Assembly (NCBI GenBank): GCA_018884025.1 | Contig: JAHLFB010000168.1 | Coordinates: 1 to 35,986 of the forward strand | Reading direction: 5' to 3' | DNA from: Candidatus Phocaeicola faecipullorum | GTDB taxonomy: Bacteria; Bacteroidota; Bacteroidia; Bacteroidales; Bacteroidaceae | DNA length: 35,986 nucleotides | In this document: positions 16,895 to 25,498 of the stretch, piece after piece | Layout: every line of letters begins with the position of its first letter | How positions within the stretch are numbered: the stretch's first letter is position 1 | Made by a program: the position numbers and the translations under genes | Notes under the pieces: generated by a model | What the model saw: the letters and a program-made list of their open reading frames with translations, nothing else | What the model was told of the DNA's origin: nothing | Databases searched by the model: none

Positions 16895-17920
16895 ATGAAA
16901 AATATCATAAAAATAGCATGTCTTGGAATGCTCATGGCAGGATGCACGGAAATTGAGCCGTTGGAGATGACTGTCGCGTCTGCCGAAAAGAATTTGGAGG
17001 AAATAAAGAACTATAAATCAACAGAGCATTATATCTCAGCCGTGTGGTTCTCCAACTGGAAGGCCGACGGGAATATGGGCTCTTATCTAAGTACTTTGCC
17101 GGACAGTCTTGATATGGTTATCCTGGAAGGCGAATATGAGGAACTTTCGGAAGCGCAGAAGGCTGACATCAAAAGTGTAAGGGAAGACAAGGGCACGAAA
17201 GTATTGATGAAGGTTGATTTTGATAAAATATACGAACAATACGTCGCCGCTATGGAAGAGGCCGATGAAAGAGGGGAAGAAATAGCGGAAGAACTGGCTG
17301 CCGGCGAGGGCAGGGAAGTGACGATGGAGGATATAGACAAGGCCGTAGAACAGGAAAGACAGAAGGTAGCGGATGAATATTCCGGCATTGGAGATGTCGT
17401 TATGGATAATTCTGAAAAGAATATTTCCGAAGCCGGATTTGACGGAATGACCATTGCCATAACAACAACGGGCGATACATTCTTCAAGGAAATAGTGAAT
17501 GGCTTTATTGGAAAAGCAGGTGAAAGGGTGAAGAACGCCGGAAAAATCCTTGTTTTCGAGGGAAATCCGGGATATGTAAGTAATGCATGCGGCTTGTTTG
17601 ATTACGTTGTCAGCACAACTCATGGCAATGACAGGCTTTCCGAAGTGCAGGAAGCGTTCGACAGCTTTATGTTGATGGATGAGGCCCGTCCGGAGCAGTT
17701 TATACTCTACTTGTCATTGGAGGATGATTCTTGGGAAACCCCGTATGAGGATATATTGTCATCCGTGGAAGTGACAGAGGAGAAATACAAATCATTAGGT
17801 TTATGGAAACCTCTTGGAGGGCAAAGGACAGGCGGACTGGCTATCAAAGGGGTTGAGAATGATTATGAAAATAATTATAACATCTTAAGACAGACTATAC
17901 AATATCTAAACCTTAAATAA
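16895..17920 (+). CDS. GH18-fold lipoprotein with fully degenerate catalytic motif, likely glycan-binding pseudoenzyme (cassette 2)
   Basis: A 341-aa lipoprotein (lipobox MAGC, Cys17, then TEIEP) related to the pseudo-GH18 at 5152: both open with a KNYKSTEH / REYRNTDH-like segment, then AVWFSNW / YAWFDNS and VLMKVDF / VIFNIDF strands. The GH18 signature at residues 183-190 reads DGMTIAIT; only the first Asp remains, the catalytic Glu is Thr190 and the neighbouring Asp is Ala188. A charged, helical-looking insertion of about 28 residues (Glu, Ala, Lys rich, between about 118 and 160) is absent from the first copy. Catalysis is very unlikely; surface glycan binding is inferred from the position between SusD and the LamG lipoprotein. 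Confidence 0.78.
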   Translation: MKNIIKIACLGMLMAGCTEIEPLEMTVASAEKNLEEIKNYKSTEHYISAVWFSNWKADGNMGSYLSTLPDSLDMVILEGEYEELSEAQKADIKSVREDKGTKVLMKVDFDKIYEQYVAAMEEADERGEEIAEELAAGEGREVTMEDIDKAVEQERQKVADEYSGIGDVVMDNSEKNISEAGFDGMTIAITTTGDTFFKEIVNGFIGKAGERVKNAGKILVFEGNPGYVSNACGLFDYVVSTTHGNDRLSEVQEAFDSFMLMDEARPEQFILYLSLEDDSWETPYEDILSSVEVTEEKYKSLGLWKPLGGQRTGGLAIKGVENDYENNYNILRQTIQYLNLK

Positions 17921-17928
17921 CGAATATT

Positions 17929-19302
17929 ATGAAAAGATTATCAATAATAAGTTTTTTGATTTTGTTGTTGTTCCAGACCGCTTGCCGTGAAGAATTCGGG
18001 AAGACTTTGTTCGGCCCGGACAAGACCGTTGCACCTGAAGAGACGACGGATAAGGAACTGGTGTTTGTGAATACGACTGAAGTGTCGGACATTTCTTCGG
18101 CAGGAGAGATAACCGTTAATCCTGTAGATGTGATTTTCTCTTCAGCGCAGCCAATAGGTCAGACAAAAGACGTAACCGTATCGGCAAAATTGAAAGATGG
18201 CAGGATGAGCATGGATAACGTGTTCTATCTGAATGTTTTGGAGGAAGAGACAATACTCTCCACATTTAAAGATAATGCAGGTTACGGAGTGGACTTTCTG
18301 CCGGAAACTGCATATAAGCTGGTGAATGATATGGTGGTGTTCGAGAAGGATGGCAAAAACGCTGTAAACAGTTGCTCAATCCGTATAACCAATAGCCAAT
18401 CGCTTCAGATCAATAAGGACTATTTATTGGCGATACAGTTGGAAACTGTTCCCGGTTTCAATATCGAGGAAACCAATAAGATAGTTTTCATACATGTTAA
18501 GAGGAAAGGTGGTTCAGGAGAAATGGAAGGGGCTGCCGACTTCAGACCGATGTCCGGCGATGACAAATTGGATGCTGACGGAGTGGACAAAGGCATCAAC
18601 AGGAATAACTTGTATTATGAGACAGACAAAATTGATGGTCTCAATAGCTTGTCGGCATGTACGATAGAAGGGCTGATTTATGTTGATTCGTTTAAGGACG
18701 AGAGCGAAAGACAGGATGGAACATTGGGTGGCATATCAACGTTGTGGGGATATGAGGAATTTGGTGACAAAGTGAATTTCCTGTTGCGTTTCGGTGATGC
18801 CAGCGTTTCTACAAATATGTTGCAGCTTGTGGTGAACGACAATAAATATATCATAAATTATAAGTTTAAAGAAAAGAAGTGGTATCATATCGCAATGACT
18901 TATGACGGAACGGAAATCAAATTCTATATAGATTATAGGGAACGCTTCTCTACGAACTATTCCGGAAATATAAGTCTTGCAGGCAATTCGTTCAATTTGG
19001 GCCAATCCTTCAACCAATGGAGAGGGTTTAATGGCAAGATGTCGGAGGTAAGGATATGGAATGTTTCCAGGACTATGAAAGAACTGAAAGACAACGCCTT
19101 GGATGTCATCAGCCTGGATGAGGAAAAGAGTAAGCTGTTGGCTTACTGGAAGATGAACAAGGCAATGGTAGGTTCCGATAATAAAATGATTGAGGACATC
19201 AGCGGAAATGACTGCCATATTACGGTGAAACGCCAGGGAGCAAGTGGCTCTTCTGTAGAACCGGTTGTGGTAATTGATAATGATATTGATATTAATATTT
19301 AA
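17929..19302 (+). CDS. DUF1735-like plus LamG/concanavalin A-like lipoprotein (cassette 2)
   Basis: A 457-aa paralogue of the protein at 6157. Lipobox QTAC, Cys19, then REEFG. The N-terminal beta-sandwich covers roughly residues 40-190 (YGVDFLPETAYKL; KDYLLAIQLETV). The LamG domain covers about 210-445, seen from the run FLLRFGDAS, KKWYHIAMTYDG, IKFYIDYRERF, GKMSEVRIWNVSRTMKEL and LLAYWKMNK. The gene starts 8 bases after the pseudo-GH18 stop and ends 12 bases before the GH18, so translation is probably coupled. It is about 60 residues longer than copy 1. A short hydrophilic and then Asp/Ile-rich tail (DNDIDINI) ends the protein. Non-catalytic glycan binding is the likely role. Confidence 0.83.
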   Translation: MKRLSIISFLILLLFQTACREEFGKTLFGPDKTVAPEETTDKELVFVNTTEVSDISSAGEITVNPVDVIFSSAQPIGQTKDVTVSAKLKDGRMSMDNVFYLNVLEEETILSTFKDNAGYGVDFLPETAYKLVNDMVVFEKDGKNAVNSCSIRITNSQSLQINKDYLLAIQLETVPGFNIEETNKIVFIHVKRKGGSGEMEGAADFRPMSGDDKLDADGVDKGINRNNLYYETDKIDGLNSLSACTIEGLIYVDSFKDESERQDGTLGGISTLWGYEEFGDKVNFLLRFGDASVSTNMLQLVVNDNKYIINYKFKEKKWYHIAMTYDGTEIKFYIDYRERFSTNYSGNISLAGNSFNLGQSFNQWRGFNGKMSEVRIWNVSRTMKELKDNALDVISLDEEKSKLLAYWKMNKAMVGSDNKMIEDISGNDCHITVKRQGASGSSVEPVVVIDNDIDINI

Positions 19303-19314
19303 AAAAAGAAAGTT

Positions 19315-21075
19315 ATGAAACTATATAAATCATTGTATCTTGTAATGTTATGCGTCTCGGCCATTTTTATCGGCTGTAAAGAGGATAACCTCACGGCGGA
19401 AGTACCTGAAGCTGGTAATGGCCAGCTTGTCGGCGATCTTCAGTTCGTATTGCCCGGCGAGGAGAATAGTATAAGCCATAGGTTGTCAGGCGAGGAGATT
19501 GTTTTTGAACTAAGGCAGGGAAAGAATGGCAGCCGGGATGTCGTGGCGGAATTTGACGACTCGGAAGAGACTTTGGCTGAACTCACGAAAAAATATGCTG
19601 ATTTTAAAGGTATAAGTTTGTATAAGTTGCTTGACAGGGATAAATATACTTTGCCGGAATCAGTGATTATGAATAAAGAGCAGACTAGTGTCACGATATC
19701 AATAAAGATAAACAATCAGGATGACGGTACGTACGTACTGCCTCTTGTGTTGAAGTCCGGTGATGAGGAAGTGGGATTGCAGTTTGTTGAGATTGTCAAC
19801 TCTGAAGATTTCAACATAGATATGACATGGGTGGACAGGACTCCTACAGTGGAAGAGCCAAGAATTGTGGCCATAGTAGAGGCCACAGAAAATGATTTGC
19901 GCAATATTGGCAATTATATGCTTTATCCTTATGGTGAAAGTCAGCCGGAAAAGAAACGTCCGCTGTTTGACATGGCTGTAATATTTTCCGCGAATGTTAA
20001 CTTTGATGAGTTCTCATGCAAACCGGTATTATATTATAACGAGGATGTGAAACGTATATTGGATAATATTGATATATTTGTAAGACCTTTGCAGGAAAAG
20101 GGAATCAAAGTATTATTGTCCATTATGCCAAACCATCAGGGAATCGGTTTTTCGAACCTTGATATCAGTAATGACCGCAAGATGATAAAGGATTTTGCGG
20201 CTGACATTAGCTCAGCGGTAAGTAAATACGGGCTTGACGGAGTGATGTTCGACGATGAATATGCCGACTATCCTGCATCATTGGAAGCAGTACAGCCCGG
20301 AAGACCTATGATACAGATGGGTAGCTTCCATTTCTTGATAAAGGAACTGAGAGACCTTATGCCTTACGTTGAAGGACAGCAATGGAAAGACAGGAAGAAT
20401 ATTATAACCATGTACAATATAGGCTACAATAGTAATTCCAGAACCGGTGAGAGGGGATGGTGCTTGTTCAGCAATGACTTTGATTATATAAAGAACGGGG
20501 ATGGTAAATGGAATGATGATGATATGAGCGAAAGTCGTAAGGCTGTAAGGGAATGGGTGAAGAATCCGGAGAACCAGCCTGTGCTGGACGAACTGGCTGA
20601 GATAAAAGTAGGTGAATTGCTTGATTATGTTTGGAATGCCAATTATCAAAAAGCAGATAATTATAATCAATCAAACGAGGGAAACAGATCGGATGGAACT
20701 TGGATTGCAGGAATGGACGCAGAAGTGGCAAAACAGAAATTCGGAGTAGCTTCTTTTGAAATGAGCCTTGAAGCTGACCAATATGAGGGAATAAGGCATG
20801 TAAAGATTTACTGGGAAGAACCTGACGGTACAGGAAGCGGGACTCGCACCGAGTCTAAAGGAGAAACTTTGAAAACGCAGAAAGAATCCGGACAGACATC
20901 AATGATAACGTTTAATGTACAGTATGTGCCGGATACATGGAAAGATTCTCCTTTTACTAATATTTATTTACAGGATTATGAAGGTTTCTTTAAGGGATTA
21001 GGAAATACAAACTCACCAGTGGTGGAATTTGAGGGTACAAATTATGATACAATGACACCATCATACCTGAGATGA
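19315..21075 (+). CDS. GH18 endo-beta-N-acetylglucosaminidase lipoprotein (cassette 2)
   Basis: Second intact GH18 endoglycosidase of the locus. Lipobox FIGC, Cys21, followed by KEDN. A DUF1735-like N-terminal sandwich occupies roughly residues 35-180, followed by the barrel from about 185 (PRIVAIVEATENDL; LFDMAVIFSANVNFD). The catalytic motif at 308-315 reads DGVMFDDE, with Glu315 as acid and Asp313 as helper, in the same context as copy 1 (LDGIFYDDEYD versus LDGVMFDDEYAD). The protein is 586 aa, nearly 90 longer than copy 1; the extra length lies after the catalytic motif, including a C-terminal stretch with Gly/Thr/Ser-rich sequence (TGSGTRTESKGET) near residue 505. Different active-site loops could give a different N-glycan preference. 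It is followed after 34 bases by GH97. Confidence 0.88.
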   Translation: MKLYKSLYLVMLCVSAIFIGCKEDNLTAEVPEAGNGQLVGDLQFVLPGEENSISHRLSGEEIVFELRQGKNGSRDVVAEFDDSEETLAELTKKYADFKGISLYKLLDRDKYTLPESVIMNKEQTSVTISIKINNQDDGTYVLPLVLKSGDEEVGLQFVEIVNSEDFNIDMTWVDRTPTVEEPRIVAIVEATENDLRNIGNYMLYPYGESQPEKKRPLFDMAVIFSANVNFDEFSCKPVLYYNEDVKRILDNIDIFVRPLQEKGIKVLLSIMPNHQGIGFSNLDISNDRKMIKDFAADISSAVSKYGLDGVMFDDEYADYPASLEAVQPGRPMIQMGSFHFLIKELRDLMPYVEGQQWKDRKNIITMYNIGYNSNSRTGERGWCLFSNDFDYIKNGDGKWNDDDMSESRKAVREWVKNPENQPVLDELAEIKVGELLDYVWNANYQKADNYNQSNEGNRSDGTWIAGMDAEVAKQKFGVASFEMSLEADQYEGIRHVKIYWEEPDGTGSGTRTESKGETLKTQKESGQTSMITFNVQYVPDTWKDSPFTNIYLQDYEGFFKGLGNTNSPVVEFEGTNYDTMTPSYLR

Positions 21076-21109
21076 TGGTAAGCTATGTGTAAATTAAAAG
21101 AAAAGCAGA

Positions 21110-23122
21110 ATGAATAAATCGGTCATGGTAATTATGCTTGTTTGTATTGTCTTGTTGAGCGGATGCAAACAGCAGGCAACTAATGTTTATTCTCCTGACG
21201 GAGATATAAGTTTAAGTTTTTCAACGGATAATGATGGAAAGCTTTTATATGAGATAAAAGTAAAGGATTCATTGTTCGTGTCTCCTTCAGCGATGGGCTT
21301 GGTGGAGAAGAGTGGATTGTCGCTGTCCGACGGACTTGAAATTGAAAATGTTGATTTTAATTCCGCAGATGATACTTGGACCCAACCTTGGGGCGAAAAC
21401 AAGACTATACGAAACAAGTATAATGAAATGGCTGTTTTGCTTTCCGACGGTAGTACTGTTGGCCTGACAGTACGTTTCAGGGTCTTTGACGACGGTGTAG
21501 GTTTCAGATACGAGTATGATGTCCATAATGTTGACAGCTTGTTCATCACCGACGAGCTGACAGAGTTCAATATTGCCAACGACGGAGTGTCATGGTCTAT
21601 TCCGGCTAGTTTCGAGACCTATGAACTGCTTTACCGTACTTTGCCGATAAGTGGAATTGACAATGCTAATACACCTATGACATTTAAATGTGGCAGTGTA
21701 TATGCAAGTATCCACGAAGCTGCGCTGACGGATTTTCCTGAGATGACTCTGAAACATACTGACGGCTGCCGCTTTAAGGCAGAACTCGCTCCGTGGCCGG
21801 ACGGAGTAAAGGCTAGGATAGCAGGAGGAAAGTTCGTCACTCCATGGAGGACAATACAGATAGGCGGCAAAGCTGTGGATTTGATAAACTCTTCTTTGAT
21901 ACTGAATCTAAACGAGCCTTGCAAACTAGAGACCACGGACTGGATACGTCCGATGAAGTATATCGGAATATGGTGGGGTATGCATTTGGGAGTAGAGACG
22001 TGGTATGACGGCAAAAGGCATGGCGCGACTACGGCAAACGCGAAACGTTATATAGACTTTGCTGCCGCAAACAATATAGATGCTGTAGTCTATGAAGGAT
22101 GGAACAAAGGATGGGAAAACTGGGGAGGCTCGCAGGAGTTCGACTATACTGCTCCTTATGACGACTTCGACATAAAGGAAATAGCGGAGTATGCCCGTAA
22201 GAAAGGCGTGAAGATAATAGGTCATCATGAGACAGGCGGTAATGTATTAAATTACGAACGTCAGCTTGACAACGCATATAAATGGTACTCCGATATGGGC
22301 ATAAACTGTGTAAAAACCGGATATGCCGGTGGTTTGCCGGATGGTAATAATCATCACGGGCAGTTTAATGTACGTCATTACCGCAAAGTCGTTGAAACTG
22401 CGGCTAAGTATCGTACAACTCTTGATGTTCATGAACCGATAAAGGATACCGGTATCCGGAGGACTTACCCCAACATGATGACTCGCGAGGGAGCAAGAGG
22501 TATGGAATGGAACGCCTGGAGCGACGGTAATCCTCCTTCGCATCATGTTATGCTTCCTTTTACAAGACTTCTTTCCGGACCAATGGATTATACACCGGGG
22601 ATTTTCGACATAACATACGAACGCATAAAGAATTCTCCTGATAGGAAGCAATGGAACATGAAGGACAGTAAGGACTGTCGTGTAAATACCACATTGGCCA
22701 AGCAAATCGCCAACTGGGTGATATTGTATTCACCTCTTCAGATGGCCTCTGATATGATTGAAAATTATGAAGGACATCCGGCTTTTCAGTTCTTCCGTGA
22801 TTTTGATCCCGATTGTGACTGGTCGAAGGCTTTGGAGGGGGAACCGGGTGAATATGTTGTAATAGTAAGGAAAGCCAAGGATAGATATTTCCTTGGTGCC
22901 GCTACAGATGAAGAGTCCCGTGAAGTAGAAATCGGTCTTGACTTTTTGGAACCGGGACGTGTTTATGATGCGGTTATTTATGCGGATGCTGAAGATTCAG
23001 ACTGGGAAACTAATCCTGCCGCCTATAGAATAATGAACAGGAAAGTATCTTATGAAGATAAACTCCGGATAAAGATGGCAAGAGGTGGTGGTCAGGCGGT
23101 TTATTTCAGACCTATAGAATGA
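21110..23122 (+). CDS. GH97 inverting alpha-glucosidase-like lipoprotein
   Basis: A 670-aa protein with GH97 layout: N-terminal beta-sandwich (about 25-270), barrel (WWGMHLG, then DAVVYEGWNKGW) and C-terminal sheet domain. GH97 splits into inverting alpha-glucosidases with a Glu base (SusB type) and retaining alpha-galactosidases with an Asp nucleophile. Here HHET gives Glu374 and VHEP gives Glu442, matching the SusB base pair in order and spacing. Glu466 in ARGMEW sits 24 residues after Glu442, the same spacing as SusB Glu508 to Glu532 (the acid). The strand VKTGYAGG lacks the nucleophilic Asp of the retaining branch. The lipobox is LSGC (Cys19), followed by KQQA with no acidic residue, so periplasmic anchoring is likely. 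In this locus it may remove glucose capping immature high-mannose glycans; that is inference. Confidence 0.88.
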   Translation: MNKSVMVIMLVCIVLLSGCKQQATNVYSPDGDISLSFSTDNDGKLLYEIKVKDSLFVSPSAMGLVEKSGLSLSDGLEIENVDFNSADDTWTQPWGENKTIRNKYNEMAVLLSDGSTVGLTVRFRVFDDGVGFRYEYDVHNVDSLFITDELTEFNIANDGVSWSIPASFETYELLYRTLPISGIDNANTPMTFKCGSVYASIHEAALTDFPEMTLKHTDGCRFKAELAPWPDGVKARIAGGKFVTPWRTIQIGGKAVDLINSSLILNLNEPCKLETTDWIRPMKYIGIWWGMHLGVETWYDGKRHGATTANAKRYIDFAAANNIDAVVYEGWNKGWENWGGSQEFDYTAPYDDFDIKEIAEYARKKGVKIIGHHETGGNVLNYERQLDNAYKWYSDMGINCVKTGYAGGLPDGNNHHGQFNVRHYRKVVETAAKYRTTLDVHEPIKDTGIRRTYPNMMTREGARGMEWNAWSDGNPPSHHVMLPFTRLLSGPMDYTPGIFDITYERIKNSPDRKQWNMKDSKDCRVNTTLAKQIANWVILYSPLQMASDMIENYEGHPAFQFFRDFDPDCDWSKALEGEPGEYVVIVRKAKDRYFLGAATDEESREVEIGLDFLEPGRVYDAVIYADAEDSDWETNPAAYRIMNRKVSYEDKLRIKMARGGGQAVYFRPIE

Positions 23123-23130
23123 CAAGTTTT

Positions 23131-23174
23131 AAATAGCGTTTAAATAGTATTTAATGACCGTTTAAATGCTATTT
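23131..23174. terminator. 14-bp inverted repeat after GH97, possible weak terminator or attenuator
   Basis: The left arm (23131-23144, AAATAGCGTTTAAA) pairs with the right arm (23161-23174, TTTAAATGCTATTT) over 14 bp with one G-T wobble; the loop is 16 bases. The stem is AT-rich and what follows is only loosely T-rich, so termination may be partial. It lies in the 158-base gap between GH97 and the first GH92. I see no good Bacteroides promoter in the remainder of the gap. Confidence 0.55.
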
Positions 23175-23280
23175 ATTATTTCTTTCAATATAGTTCTGTC
23201 TTGGATTTTTAATAAACGTTAATAATGTAAGTGTAATAATGGTAATGGTTGTTATTAATATGAAATGATAACTTTTTTGT

Positions 23281-25497
23281 ATGAAACATTTAAGTATTAT
23301 ATGTATGAGTTTTGCTTTGATGTCATTAACTGTGTCATCATGTAATGAAAAAGTGAATAATCAGGCAATAGATTACACTCAGTTTGTAAATCCTTTTATA
23401 GGAACGGATTTCACAGGTAATACTTATCCTGGAGCACAAGTTCCGTTTGGCATGGTACAGCTTAGCCCGGACAATGGTTTGCCCGGATGGGATAGAATTT
23501 CGGGATATTTTTATCCGGATAGTACAATTGCGGGATTCAGCCATACTCATTTGTCTGGTACCGGTGCAGGAGATCTCTATGACATATCGTTTATGCCTGT
23601 TACTCTACCGTATAATAAAGCAGAGCAGCCTTTAGGTATTCATTCTAAGTTTTCACATGACAAGGAGAGTGCATATGCCGGATATTATCAGGTATTTTTG
23701 GATGATTATAAAATCAATGTGGAATTGACCGCTACAGAAAGATGTGGTATTCAAAGATATACATTTCCAAAAGCAGAATCTGCGATATTTATAAATTTGA
23801 AGAAAGCCATGAATTGGGATGAAACCCAGGATTCATATATAGAACAAATAGATTCTGTAACTTTAAGAGGATATAGATTTTCAAATGGTTGGGCAAGAAA
23901 TCAGAAAATATATTTCTATACGAAATTTTCCAGACCTTTTGATAGTGTAGAGTTTGACACTACAGCAATTTTAAAAGATGGTAAGAAAAAAGGCGTAGGA
24001 TATATTGCTAGAATAAATTATAATACGAATGAAGATGAGCGGATTCTTATCAGGACGGCAATTTCAGGGGTAAGCATGGAAGGTGCGGAAAAAAATTTCA
24101 AGGCTGAAGCTCAAGATGATAATTTTGATTCATATTTGTCAAAAGCCAGAAAAATATGGAATGAGGCTTTAGGAAAGGTTGAAGTTACAACAGACAATCA
24201 GGATGAAAAGGTAATTTTTTATACGGCTTTATATCATAGTATGTTGGCTCCTACAATATATGGTGATGTAGATGGTGGATATTATGGACCTGACGGGCAA
24301 ATTCATAAATCAGAAGGTTGGACAAATTATAGTACATTTTCTCTATGGGATACATATAGGGCTGCACATCCTTTGTTTACCATTATTCAGCCGCAGAGGG
24401 TAAATGATATGGTAAAGTCGCTTGTCGCTTTTTCCGAGCAAAACGGCAGACTTCCGGTTTGGAATATGTATGGATGTGAAACGGATATGATGATTGGTTA
24501 TCATTCTGTTCCGGTAATAGTAGATGCTTATCTTAAGGGAATAGGTGATTTTGATCCAGTATCTGCATTAGATGAATGTGTAAAAACTGCCAATATTGAT
24601 GATTATAGAGAAATAGGACTCTACAAAAAAAAGGGATATGTACCATATGATGTGGTAGATAAATATAATAGTGATGACTGGTCTTTGTCAAAAACATTGG
24701 AATATTCTTTTGATGATTATTGTATAGCTATGATGGCTGAAAAGATTGGTAGATATGATTTGGCAAACGAGTTTTACAAAAGGTCTTTGAATTATAAAAA
24801 CGTATATAATGAAAAGATTTCGTTTATGCAGCCCAAAGATAGTAATGGTGATTTTATAAAAGATTTTGATCCTGAAGAATATACGCCCCACATAACAGAA
24901 AGTAATGGTTGGCAGTATTTGTGGTCTGTTCAGCACGACATAGATGGTCTTGTTGACTTAATGGGAGGTAAAAAACGTTTCGAGGAAAAATTGGACAGTA
25001 TGTTTACTCTGATGCCCAAGGGTAATGAAGAATTGCCTATATTTAGTACTGGTATGATTGGACAATATGCACATGGTAATGAACCTAGCCATCATGTCGC
25101 TTATCTTTATAATTATACGGATAATGCATGGAAAACTCAGAAATACGTATCTGAGATAATGCATGAGTTGTATAAAAATACTCCAGCAGGTTTATGTGGA
25201 AATGAAGATTGCGGACAGATGTCGGCATGGTATGTGCTGAGTGCTATGGGGTTTTATCCGGTAAATCCGGTATCGGGTAAATATGAGATAGGTACTCCGA
25301 TGTTTCCTGAGATGAAAATAAGATTTGCTGAGAATAAGATTTTTACGATATTTGCAAAAAATGTAAGCCGTGATAATTGTTATGTTAAATCTGTGAAATT
25401 GAATGGAAAATTGCTTACTGCTCCGGTTCTTAGGCATGAAGATATAATAAATGGAGGGGTATTGGAGTTTGAAATGACAGATAAGGCTGTGCAATAG
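23281..25497 (+). CDS. GH92 exo-alpha-mannosidase lipoprotein, copy 1
   Basis: A calcium-dependent family that removes terminal alpha-mannose with inversion. The protein is 738 aa with lipobox VSSC (Cys21, followed by NEK). Family motifs in order: VNPFIGTDF near 36, PGAQVPFGMVQLSPD, HTHLSGTGAGD, TESNGWQYLWSVQHD with the likely catalytic acid Glu540, YAHGNEPSHH, and GNEDCGQMSAWYV beginning at Gly640, which holds the acidic base region and calcium contacts. The acid motif reads TESNGW rather than the EGxxW of the other three copies. AT-rich compared with block B (about 30% GC in one sampled line). The stop codon is one base before the FecR start. Which linkage it cuts cannot be read directly; the sequence before NEP is HG rather than the HE I associate with alpha-1,2-specific members. 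Confidence 0.93.
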   Translation: MKHLSIICMSFALMSLTVSSCNEKVNNQAIDYTQFVNPFIGTDFTGNTYPGAQVPFGMVQLSPDNGLPGWDRISGYFYPDSTIAGFSHTHLSGTGAGDLYDISFMPVTLPYNKAEQPLGIHSKFSHDKESAYAGYYQVFLDDYKINVELTATERCGIQRYTFPKAESAIFINLKKAMNWDETQDSYIEQIDSVTLRGYRFSNGWARNQKIYFYTKFSRPFDSVEFDTTAILKDGKKKGVGYIARINYNTNEDERILIRTAISGVSMEGAEKNFKAEAQDDNFDSYLSKARKIWNEALGKVEVTTDNQDEKVIFYTALYHSMLAPTIYGDVDGGYYGPDGQIHKSEGWTNYSTFSLWDTYRAAHPLFTIIQPQRVNDMVKSLVAFSEQNGRLPVWNMYGCETDMMIGYHSVPVIVDAYLKGIGDFDPVSALDECVKTANIDDYREIGLYKKKGYVPYDVVDKYNSDDWSLSKTLEYSFDDYCIAMMAEKIGRYDLANEFYKRSLNYKNVYNEKISFMQPKDSNGDFIKDFDPEEYTPHITESNGWQYLWSVQHDIDGLVDLMGGKKRFEEKLDSMFTLMPKGNEELPIFSTGMIGQYAHGNEPSHHVAYLYNYTDNAWKTQKYVSEIMHELYKNTPAGLCGNEDCGQMSAWYVLSAMGFYPVNPVSGKYEIGTPMFPEMKIRFAENKIFTIFAKNVSRDNCYVKSVKLNGKLLTAPVLRHEDIINGGVLEFEMTDKAVQ

Positions 25498-25498
25498 A

